Shown here: positions 1 to 10,572 of the stretch, one piece after another | Position numbering within the stretch: position 1 is the first letter of the stretch | Layout: every line of letters starts with the position of its first letter | From: Sycobia sp. Sy_11 | Lineage: Eukaryota; Arthropoda; Insecta; Hymenoptera; Epichrysomallidae | Assembly: GCA_018907035.1 (NCBI GenBank) | Contig: JACCIC010000200.1 | Location: 905,001 to 969,000, forward strand | Reading direction: 5' to 3' | Length of the DNA: 64,000 bases | Made by a program: the position numbers and the translations under genes | The notes under the pieces: generated by a model | What the model was told of the DNA's origin: nothing | What the model saw: only the letters and a program-made list of their open reading frames with translations | Databases searched by the model: none

Positions 1-90
1 AAGCCGATGATCGCATCCATAAATAATATAAACATTAAGTATTTTACTTAGTGTTTTCTCATTTTCTAAAATGCCGAAAATTGGTATAGG

Positions 91-94
<4 letters not shown>

Positions 95-171
<77 letters not shown>

Positions 172-262
172 TATATACATTAACACACACATTTTTATAT
201 ATGTAAAGAACATATATATAAATATTATTAATATTTATTAGTTCATAAATATTTAATCAGTA

Positions 263-312
<50 letters not shown>
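95..312. repeat. (TA)n microsatellite blocks flanking a Helitron end
   Basis: Two long TA dinucleotide runs (about 95-175 and 267-312) are separated by AT-rich sequence. The second run touches the CTAG terminus of the Helitron at 313-316. I see no gene in 1-312. Confidence 0.95.
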
Positions 313-313
<1 letters not shown>

Positions 314-375
314 TAGCACCCCCCGTTTCGGCTTCGCCTGAGATTCCAAGTGACGGATTTCTTTTAATATTAAGA

Positions 376-2573
376 TTATAATACTTCTGGATATATATTT
401 TTTGTAACAGTTATATTTTGTGGTAACAAAATATATTGATTTTCAGAATTACCAGTTCTAGAAAGTGCAACATATAATTGACCAAGTGAAAAACAATCTG
501 ATCGTAAATTTATGCCGATATGTTTAAATGTTTGTTGCTGGGCTTTATTAATTTTAATCGCAAAAGAAAGTTTTATTGGAAACTGTAATCTTTTAAACTG
601 AAATGGTAAATCTGTTGGGATCATTGGGATTCGGGGTATCAGAGCCGTCTCTCCTGCAGCTGGGCCAGTTAAAATAGTCGCTTCAATAATATGATTCCTC
701 ATATGCTTTACTCGCAATCTCGTGCCATTACATAACCTTGGAGGATTAAGGTTTCGTAGTAAAATAATCGGAACTCCTAAGTTGACTCGAAGAATATGTG
801 GTAGAAATCCTGCAGGATTTAAAGAATTTAAGAATTCTGTTGGAAAATGAATAGCATCTTCAGTATTAACAGTAGTATCCATGGATGTATATTCCTTAAA
901 TGTACCTCGAACTTTTTCTAAAATAATACTATTTATTTCAAAAGCAGGCAGATTTCGAAGCGTAATTATCGTTCTATCGCAAAGCCACTCAAACGATTTT
1001 TCTAATAGGCTATCAACTTGAGGATAAATGTGAGAAATTAGGTCATCTACAGTATATAAAATTGTACCAGTATTATAATTGATTATAGAAATATAGCCGC
1101 GATTATTAAAAACAGTTCCAGTTCCAATAGTTAATAACTTTAAAGGAAAGTCAGCATTTCCTCCCCCAAGGTGAACTCTCATATTAGTCGTTAATCTGAG
1201 CGTTTGAACGCTTCTCCATATTGGCGATGATTTAAAACATGCTTCAACAATATCTGACCTTGTTCCTCTTGCAATGACAGGTAATGTTTGTCGAAAATCT
1301 CCTGCAAAAACAACAGTTATTCCACCCATTAATTTATTGCAAGAGAGAATATCTTGAAGGCTTAGATTAAGTGCTTCAATATGAGCTAGATGACTCATTG
1401 TGAATTCATTCCATATTATAAGCTTAATTTCTTGTAGAGGTCTACCCAAAGGTCCATTTTTACGAATAGAACAAACTGATTATTGTCTACACGAAACATT
1501 TAATGGCAACTTAAAAGTCGAATGTGCAGTTCTTCCACCATGGATAAGTGTAGCAGCAATACCTGATGAAGTCACCCCAATTGCAATATTTCCAGTTGAC
1601 CTAATTTGAGCCAGAAGAAGATTTATCAAAAATGTTTTCCCAGTACCTCCAGGAGCATCTAAGAAAAAAAAATCATAGGATTCTTGTTATTTATACTGCG
1701 ACAAATAATGTAAAATGCTTCAGATTGATCCGCTACTAATTTATGAATATTTGTTTTTACATATTTTTTTAATTCGTCACTATCAAAATAATGTGGAAAC
1801 ATTGTATCATGAGCATTTATGTTCTTGTGATTCTTACGTATAGGAGTTGGTAAACCAAAATCACATAAATATTTTTCACTAAGAGTGATCACAATATTTT
1901 CAATTTCAATAAGACCTTTATTAAATATTTTATTTGAAAAATTTATTTCGAAATTGTTAGTTTGCCGACGAATTTGATATAAAATATCTTGACAAAAATC
2001 CTTCTGGAACATTTCCCATAACACATGTGGTTCAGCTGGATGACAAAATACTAATACAATTGCAAATAATTCTCTTAATTTAGACGAAGACTGGTATAAT
2101 AAAGCATCGAATAAAGTATCCTTCCAATGACTATCATTTTCTACTAAGCAAAGCGCAACACACGCAGTTTGAAATGTCTGTTGTAGAACACCATTAACAG
2201 TCTTTAAATCATTAAATGAGATAGGACATTTAACATTATGCAATAAAAGACGCAAATAAAAACATTCACTTTGATTTGGATGAATATTATATACTCCACC
2301 CAAAGCATTGTCTTGTTTAACTCCGGGAAATTCTTCAATGGTAACTCAACGCTTCCTTCTAATAAATTTATTGCCTCGCCAAAAATAATAGCTAGGTTCT
2401 TCAGGATATAGCAATGTTTTAGCAAATTCATCCGATCGACAAAGTTCAATGAAAACTATTAATGTAGTTTGCTGAGGACCATTAAGAACATTTTGCATAT
2501 TTTCTTCAGTAAAGTAAACACGTTGATGATTTGCTAAATGAACTGCTAAATTAATGACAGTTGGATATCGCAC
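376..2573 (-). pseudogene. Helitron PIF1-like helicase domain (broken)
   Basis: This is the C-terminal helicase half of a Helitron RepHel protein, which in active elements unwinds DNA during rolling-circle transposition. The Walker A motif (APGGTGKT) reads through around 1640-1655. Further on are VVFAGDFRQTLPVI (motif III of PIF1-type helicases) near 1280-1315 and the C-terminal motif GQLYVALSR near 450-480. The frame is broken near 1660 in an A-rich run, near 1450-1490 by stops, and near 2300-2350 by a shift. The order and motifs match the family; the breaks make it a pseudogene. It follows the Rep half immediately upstream on the same strand. Confidence 0.85.
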
Positions 2574-2624
2574 ATGAATTGGAAAATCAAAAAATCTCCA
2601 GTAAGCCTCGGATGAACATATATA

Positions 2625-4378
2625 TTAACTATTAAGGTATTGATTTAATTCATCATTTTCATTTTCAACAGAAACTATAGTTTGGTCTGAACCTTTGGTA
2701 ATATATTTGTATATGTATCTGATAGCTTGCACGGAATGACAAAACTCAACGTTTATATACGCATTGAAACAACGGAAGAGGAGTGGACAGTATGGAACAA
2801 TCCATCTATTGTCTATATCAATTAAATTACCTCGCATATGTAAAGCTGCTGTTAAACCGCCGTTTTCAGGAATTCGTCTACAGTAACTGGGATAACCATC
2901 ATCTGAAGTTTGAGTATCAGAAATAAATGTTCGAGGATATTTTTTGGAACATTTTCCATTCATCATGCATGGTAATGACCTATTCATATCCCCGCATGGA
3001 GCATGACATATGTGTCTGCATACCATTTCATACAGTATTGGATCAATATTTTTGTCCAGAAGCTCTGCAGAAATTATAACATCGATCTCATCTGGTCGAA
3101 TGTTAGTTTCTAACCACACCAAAATAGGACTATGAGGTAATCCTCGTTTTTGCCATTCAATACTGAGTAAATAGCAATTAACTTTATTAAATACTTCCTT
3201 TTTAGTAAGCAGGTCCATTAATTTCTTTAATTTTAAATGAAAAACTCTAGAAATAATATCAAATCTGTCTTTGGACGTTTAATCAGAAAATAGTTCCTGC
3301 TTTATTTCTGGCCATTCAGGGTTGCACGTAAAAGTTATAAATAAATCTGGACGCCCATATTTACGCACATACGCCATAGCATCTAGAAAATATAAGAGGA
3401 TATTGCAGAGCATCGTAGGAACGATATAATCCTGAAACTTTCTGCAATGGTCCATACCGACAGTACAGAACAATTTCTCTAAGTCCTTTATCATCATCAA
3501 CCATTAGAACAGCTACTTCGTTAGTAGTTGGAGCATTATACCGACCTCTGTGTTGGTTGACAGGTACGCGATCGGCATGAATTATTAATTTTAGATCCTC
3601 TAGGTTCCTATTATGTTCTACATTATATTTAAACTCTTTTATTCAATTATTATTTTGTAATAAAAAATCTTGCAATGTTTGTATTAACTCAAGGTTTAAA
3701 TTTGGAATAATATTATTTCGTAGAGAAATTTGATCAGCTTCCGATATGAAAAAAATTTGTAAAAATTATTCTTTTTCACCAGAAGCAGGAAATAAACTTC
3801 CTATACGATGGTAAACTTGCCCCTGAATTTTCAACGTAGGCATAAAATTACCTTCTACAATTTCCTTGACTCCAAATGAGGTCATTTGAAACAAACTATT
3901 ATATTTCCTTATATTGGCAAGAAAATTTTTTAACAAAGGATGTGTTCTTAATATTAATCCGCGTAGAGGCTCTATCAACTCAAGTTGAGGAAGTGAAATT
4001 TTTCCACCAGAATAGCACATGGAAGATGCTTCACCTTTCCATTTTTTTGCTGAACAATTACTGCATATTGTGTTCATTGCACTAATTTGTAAGTAGTTGA
4101 TATGCAGATAATAAAAAGCAGGATCGTATTCAAATGCTGATCGAAATTTTAAAGTTGCAGTCCTTACTTCGTCAATATTAGTTGCAACTGTGTCTTGTTG
4201 CAAAAGTTCAAATTCAGTTTGTTGAGTAACAGTAGAAGCTCGACGCAGAGCTATGGACTGTTTTTCTCGAAGACGTCTAAAATTACTCTGATTAGGAGTC
4301 TCATATAATCGTAATGTAGACTGTCATCTAGCATGTCTAGTATTTCTACTAAGAGAACTTTTCAACGATCTGGGCATG
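2625..4378 (-). pseudogene. Helitron replication-initiator (Rep/HUH) domain (broken)
   Basis: This is the N-terminal and Rep half of the Helitron protein. The likely start is the Met codon at about 4378 on the minus strand. Recognisable blocks in order are QHRGRYNAPTTNEVAVLM near 3510-3560, the family signature DLFITFTCNPEWPEI near 3300-3350, and IEWQKRGLPHSPILVWLE near 3110-3165. The last block is where the metal-binding HUH motif lies. Known family members read GLPHAHIL, whereas this copy reads GLPHSPIL, so the second histidine is gone. A two-tyrosine block (YIYKYITKG) follows near 2700-2725. In-frame stops and frameshifts occur near 4320, 3765, 3640, 3370 and 3270, so it cannot make a functional initiator. 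Confidence 0.85.
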
Positions 4379-4379
4379 A

Positions 4380-6440
4380 TATTTTGAATTAAAAAACAAT
4401 TAATCAGCAAATTTATGTGAATTAGGCAAGAAGCACAAATCTCTAGAAAAATATCGACGTTGGCTTGGTTATATGTAGATTAAACTTCGCCAAAACTTTT
4501 ATATGTGATCCAAGGACATGATCGCCACCTACCGGTGAATACCAAAGTTAAGAATTTAATAGAGCCAAACAACTTTCGTGCATTCGAAATCGTTTAAAAG
4601 TATTATTATTAATTATCAAAATCACTCGAATTTGAATTTTCATCAGTCCAGATTATAAATGATATTTTTCTTTACTTATTTAAGCACTTTAATAGTTAGC
4701 AATTTGATTTATTTCAAAGAAATGCAGTACAATATTCTAAAAAAGTTCCTAGTTAAAATAGAATTTCGAATTTATTCGAATATATTTATTACGTCTGCGA
4801 GCAAAGCTTTTATAAGATTTGGAACTCCCGACTTGTTTTATTAAGGGGATCAAAGTTTTCAACAGCATTTATAAAAATATTAAACGATTATTTGACGTAT
4901 TATTATATGTTATAGCCATCTCCATTATAGTAATAATCATTTATAAAAAATTGCGCAGTATATTTCGTCTTAATCACAACAAAAACTAAGTGTAACACAT
5001 CCAACTAACTTATTTATTAATTTAATAAAGATCATATAAATAAATAAAATATTTGAATACTCTTATTAATTTTGTTATCTTCAAGAATATGTGCACAAAA
5101 AATTCTGCATTCTTAAATAACGTACAACTTATTTATACGAAAAAAAATATTTCTCAAAACGAAATTGTTTGTCTGAAATACATATATAATATCTATCTTC
5201 CAAATATTTGGAACAAAAAAAATGTATTTTTGATAGTTTATTTATATTAATTATAAATTTACATATTTTAAATAAATTGCTTTGCTTCCACTTTTTAAAT
5301 ATTTATTTAAAGTAATAAAATATTTAATGAGTAACACTTTATTTTGTAATGCATATTTACTATTTAAGTATTTAGTACTAAAGTATATATTTAATATAAA
5401 TCTATATAAATATATATTTAACTATAACAATTTAATCAATATAATTGTAAGAAAATCTACGTTCGGTTTCAAAAATTAACTTCACCTAGTTGTACAGTTT
5501 GCCAAATCCATCAGAAATGAAAAATCTTGAAATCCATTTTTGAATGATAGAAAAAGTTATTGAAGTCACCAGTTTAATACAATTGAAAACAACAATATTT
5601 AAAAACGAAATCTCATTTTTTGACACGTAGCACTTTTTTAAAATAAAATTTTCAATTACATCCTGTACTGCCAAAACCCATCGGATGATTGATCAAACTA
5701 ATGTAGTAGAAAATTTAATACATGTAATGAAAAGTATAAATTCATATAGAAGTAGTAGAATCGCTGATGGAATTAATCGCCAAAATAAATATATCAATTT
5801 TTATAATTATAAATTAACAATTTGAATCAATAATTTGAATTTAAAATTTTGAAATTTTGTCATGATTTAAATAAATAATTGTTTTAAGGAGGTTATACTT
5901 GTTGATGTATCAAAGAGGGACCCCAAGAAAAATGAACTTCAATTTATTTGCTTACATAATTAATAATTCACAAATGTATATTAGTAAAAAAAAGAAACAT
6001 AATTTATAATGGATACCACTTCTAACAATTTATATTGAATTTTACATTTTTGGCTATATGAAATAGTATATATAGATATATGTTAATTTAAATAATTTTA
6101 ATTATTTTTTAAACTTAATTTTTTTAAATAAAAATCGATAAAACCACAACTCTACATATATACGGAAAACCCCTTATAATATTAAAATAATTTGATTTAT
6201 GTTTGACAATTCAATAAGCAAGGGAAAAATCTGAAAAATGTAGACTTTGAATCCTTTCCAAAAATTATTTACTTATTCTGATGCTTTTATTTGTACATTC
6301 TGTATTATTCATGTTTTAAAATAATTATACAAATTTCTTCTTGCACAGAAAAAAATAGAATATTCAAAAAAATATCAAATTATTCTTATAATTTGTTTTC
6401 ACAAATTATTTTTAGTATGATTTGGCATACAACCATGTTA
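4380..6440. other. AT-rich stretch without recognisable gene
   Basis: Very AT-rich sequence. The short open frames here lack family motifs and have the composition expected of random AT-rich DNA. The first ~250 bases may be the 5' end of the Helitron at 313-4378. I see nothing else that can be named. Confidence 0.6.
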
Positions 6441-6448
6441 TGAAGGAA

Positions 6449-6562
<114 letters not shown>

Positions 6563-6589
6563 ATTTTTCACGTGAGAAAAATTCAAAAA

Positions 6590-6996
6590 TATACAAAAAT
6601 CAAAAGATATCCATAAGGCGTGAAAGTAGTGTCAGATTAACCTGAAGAACAAAAAAGGTAATACCGACTAACGTCATATGATATTTAGGATATGAATCCC
6701 AAAGTTGGAAATGAACATTCACTCGAGCTGACCTGGTATTAATACTTTAAGCTGACTACATTGAGTTGGTGTTCGTGATTCAAGACACCACCTAGTGGCC
6801 GCTGGTGAAACTGACCACTAAAACTTTTAACTTAATTTATTGTTAAAAGTAAAATGATTTTCAAAAAAAACATAGCCTATGTCCTTCTCAAGATAATGTA
6901 GAATCTATATGTCAAATTTCAGAGCAATCGGTTCAGTAGTTTTTTCGGTTATCGCGTACAAACGAAAACACGCTTTCTCTTTATAAATGAGTATGA
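6590..6996 (-). mobile_element. Helitron 5'-end fragment
   Basis: On the minus strand this begins with TCATAC at 6996-6991 and a TTTATAAA box, then matches the first ~400 bases of the complete Helitron at 25605 (shared blocks include the segments around 6780 and 25800). The base after the terminus (6997) is T in plus reading, as expected for an A/T insertion point. The match ends at the (GA)n run, and no matching 3' terminus was found further left. It is a truncated copy. Confidence 0.7.
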
Positions 6997-7022
6997 TATG
7001 ATATATGATATGATATGATATG

Positions 7023-7345
7023 ATGTATAAAAAGTGAATCTATGCCGGTATGTATGTCCTTTATAGACGCCGAAACTAGTGCACCGATCGCCTTCAAATT
7101 TTAACTACGTATTCTACGCGGTCAGGATTAGATAATAGGCTATTTTTTGCAAATTCAAAAAAAATTACAAAAAAATAGCTATTTTACTACAATCGCAAGA
7201 AAGTATATGTATATATATATATATATATATGTAGACTGCTAAGCTAAGTCCCGTACAATGTGTCGATGCCTGTGGAGGGACAGGTCAGAAAGAATGTGAG
7301 AGAGAGAAGGTGAGGTATTGGTTAAAGTGCTCACATGCTGAATAC
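7023..7345 (+). repeat. Interspersed repeat, shared with 50130-50640
   Basis: A block starting with a Helitron-like leader (around 7030-7190) and followed, after a short TA run, by a GA-rich tail (7240-7345). Both parts recur in the same order at 50130-50280 and 50519-50640, where a tRNA-derived SINE lies between them. The leader resembles Helitron 5' subterminal sequence. There is no coding potential. Confidence 0.6.
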
Positions 7346-7349
7346 AGGC

Positions 7350-8296
7350 CCCATACGTATCGCGTAATCCAACATTTTTATTTTTAACTAATCAGATATG
7401 AAAATTAATAATATGCTTATGAAATAAAATTTAATGCTTTTAAGAAAATGAAATGGACTTAGGCAATTTAAATAAATTCTTTTTAAACAATTAATAATAT
7501 TTTTTCAATTTAAAAAATATCGTTTCAACTAAATCAGTTAATACATTTAAATATAAATTTTTTATAATGAAAAACAGTTGTTTATATTAAACAACTTTTT
7601 CGTTCTTTCAATTTGAAAAAATGTATTTATTTAAAATTATCAAATTATGTTTTAGTGTACTTAATTTTACAAAAAGTATTTCAAACAAAAGTTGTAGATC
7701 TTATCATAATACATTTTTTGTACTATACACTGAATTTCTATAACCAGTATTTCTCAAGAAAAACGTATTTGAATGTATCTATATTTCGTATAAATGTAGA
7801 ATTGTTCAGGGGATCCCGGGATGGAAATGTTGAATTTTTCTTCAAAAATACATAGTTTATAACGAAAAATTATATAGAATAAAATATATATTTTTTAATG
7901 AGCTCTATGATTTTGGTTTAAATGCTTTTGTAACTTTTTTCATTTTCTAAGATAAATTCAGCAAACCATGATTTTTATGGAGTTTTCGTGGATTTGGTTA
8001 TACATATTTAATTTCGATCTAATATTATTATGATATTCATAATCTGCGCTCAAAAAAACATAAGTATACAAATTTAAAAAAAAATAGCGATAGAACTTAT
8101 TCAATACATTCGCACCACTGCCGATGCTTCAGAGGGATCTCAAGATTAAATTTTTGATTATTTTTCGAGAAATATTCTCAGAGGATAAAATTATCTATAG
8201 TAATATAGATTTATAGATAGAGAATTGTTTCCATAGATATTATTTAACTGTTTAATAAATCGGTTACTTTTTGAGTAAAGCGGAGACGGCGGATGC

Positions 8297-8349
<53 letters not shown>

Positions 8350-9467
8350 ATAAAAGTTATAACAGTGTAATAAGTTTGGATGGTTTCACGATGAATTAAG
8401 ACAACTTTTTTTTTGATAGTTCATGCTTGCAGTATGATCGCTGCGATATAAATTTCGCGAAGATCTTTTAATAATACAACCTTGCTCCCAGACTGCTGCG
8501 ATCATGCGGCAATCTAAATACATGATCGCAGCAAGCTTGCTCCAATAAAAATTGCTATATGAGTCTATAACAGAGATCGTGGATGAACTTCCGAAAAATG
8601 AACATAATCGATTTGTCGATTGTTTGAATGTTGATGAAAATTATCATAGTGGCGATTGATGAAAATTTAATTCTCAAGTTCAAAACTATAAACATAGAGT
8701 CTTTTGGACATTTCTTGGGAAATATTAAAATTATAAAAAATATATTTAAAAAAATCGTTGTTCGCCTCATTAAAATACATATTTTTTATTCTATTTAATT
8801 CGTCTCTACAAGCAGTATTTCTCGAAAAAAATGTATACGAAGATACCTGTATTGAGTATAATATATAAATATTAAATATTATTAAAATAATATTAATGTA
8901 AGTGAGATTCGATAGATTTTTACTACAAATTAGATGTAAAAATCAGGCTATGGAACCATTCACGGGACTCCGAAACAGAATAGTTGAACTTTGTCGAGAA
9001 ATATTATTTGCACGGAAAACTGTACAGAACAAAAAATTTGTATTTTAATGAGCTCTATGATTATGACTTAAAATTTTTTGCAACTGTTTTTATTTTCTAA
9101 GATAAATGGAACAGACTATGATCTTTATGGACTTTGCATGAATTTAGGAATAAATTTTCAATTTCCGTCTAAAGCTGTTACGATATTCGTAATTAGTTGC
9201 CCAAAAATCATAAATATTCAGAAAAATAGCGCGGGGAAACTTTTTGGAACTAAACTGAATATAGCCACAATACTGACATTGTTTCGGCGAGTCTTGAAGC
9301 TTCCTTATTTTTTTCTGCAGATATTTAATATATGATAATATTATCATAAGTAAAATTATCTAGGCAATATATTTTTATACATTGAGTATTCTTTACATAA
9401 GTAGTATTTAACTATTTGATAAGTCGGTTATGTTACTATCTCGGGCGAAGCCGAGCCGGGAATGCTA
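7350..9467 (+). mobile_element. Two-unit tandem Helitron-like repeat (copy 1)
   Basis: Two related units lie head to tail. Unit 1 spans about 7350-8300 and unit 2 about 8785-9467, with a bridging segment at 8350-8785. Both units contain the same ordered blocks (for example the AATGAGCTCTATGATT blocks near 7897 and 9046). Both end in a GC-rich Helitron-type terminus followed by TA repeats: at 9436-9467 the hairpin CTCGG-GCGAAG-CCGAG is intact and the terminus reads CTAT, while at 8280-8299 it is eroded. The whole block recurs in the same orientation at 54600-56510. No intact gene is present; open frames inside it lack motifs. Confidence 0.65.
8300..8346. repeat. (TA)n microsatellite
   Basis: TA dinucleotide run directly after the eroded Helitron-type terminus of the first unit. 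Confidence 0.95.
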
Positions 9468-9468
9468 T

Positions 9469-9502
<34 letters not shown>

Positions 9503-9531
9503 TTGACATACACATTTTTATACATACAAAG

Positions 9532-9567
<36 letters not shown>
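9468..9567. repeat. (TA)n/(CA)n microsatellite, upstream flank of R1-clade copy 1
   Basis: A TA run, then CA runs at about 9489-9502 and 9534-9567. The non-LTR element starts at the end of the second CA run. The array resumes after the element at 13523, so the element sits inside a (CA)n tract. Confidence 0.95.
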
Positions 9568-9568
<1 letters not shown>

Positions 9569-9731
9569 CAGTGTGCAGTTTTGTTGCTTTCTCCCATCTG
9601 GCGCCTCCCCGGGTTGCGGATAGGGGATGGCTCGCTACAATTTGTAGAGGGCTGTGAGGAAATAAAATACTCAGGGCGGACAGAAAAAGCTAATAGGGAG
9701 GGCCTCTCGAACTTAAGGCCAATTATGACTA

Positions 9732-10572
9732 ATGTTTGGTATAAACAAGGATATACCCCAGGGAGTAGCTCCGACAAGACCGGTCAATCTCCTCACCGAT
9801 TCCGATAGAGTGCAAGCCTCTATGGTCGGTGGTAGCCCCTCGGATTCTGGGGAGGGCAAATCAAATATAATCATAGATAGTACACTGGGTACTAAAGGAG
9901 ATGTCATGATGGATCAAGAAACGACGGATCGAGAAATCTCCATCACGCGCAGAAACCATCGCCTGGAGCGACTTGGTGAGAAGATCAGCCAATTGTTGAA
10001 CTTTGTCAAAGATAGGCATAACGTGCACAAGACCATTAAGGATCTTGCTCGTTCCATTAATGCCTCATATAAATGCATCAGTATGGCAGAGGATGATCTA
10101 TTACAGTATCAACGTCCTGGTACACATGAAGTGGTGACTCAGACTACGCCGAGTCTACGCTCTGATACCAAACGAAGCGCAGCAGAAGCGATGGTTTCCA
10201 CTCCTAAAACCATAGGTGGCAAAAGGACGAAAGAAACATCATTGGGCTTAAGGAGACCACTAGAGTCGGTCGGAGTACCTACAGGGAAGTCTGAAGCCAA
10301 AGAAAATCAATGGTAGACCATCAAGCGCAAGAAGCCCAAAGGCAAAGATAAAGAATTATCTAGTACACGCAGGCTTAATGGACGAAATAGGCCTAATTCC
10401 ATTTTGATTAATGCCAATGAAGGAGTTACATACGCGGAGGTACTGCGTCAAATAAAGAATGACCCGTAATTATCTCATTTGAAGAATGAGGTTAACAGGA
10501 TACGCAGAAATGCAAGCGGTGCCCTTGTACTTCAGTTGGAACGGACAGCCAAAGATGCACATGAGTTAAACA
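9732..10572 (+). pseudogene. Non-LTR ORF1 (Gag-like), copy 1, interrupted and truncated
   Basis: The frame opens at the Met at 9732 and stays open to 10316. Copy 2 has a Gln codon where this copy has a stop (TAG, about 10314-10316), and a second stop replaces a Glu codon near 10469. ORF1 proteins of this clade bind element RNA and carry CCHC knuckles near the C-terminus; those knuckles lie in the 770-base segment deleted here. The central part is basic and Ser/Lys-rich. The copy cannot encode a complete Gag. Confidence 0.75.

Larger units (their letters stand above)
313..4378 (-). mobile_element. Decayed autonomous Helitron (Rep-helicase element)
   Basis: Read on the minus strand, this block encodes the usual Helitron order: N-terminal region, Helitron-like replication initiator (Rep), then a PIF1-type helicase. 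The 3' terminus is visible as a short GC-rich hairpin (GGCGAAGCC) followed by CTAG at 313-316, directly against a (TA)n run, which fits Helitron insertion at an AT dinucleotide. I could not fix the 5' TC terminus; sequence similar to the subterminal part of the Helitron at 25605 appears near 4530. Several stops and frameshifts break the reading frame, so this is a dead copy. Confidence 0.85.

Noticed and set aside
1400..1609. Plus-strand frame opposite the Helitron helicase
   Set aside because: It is the antisense shadow of the helicase Walker A region, which has clear motifs on the minus strand.
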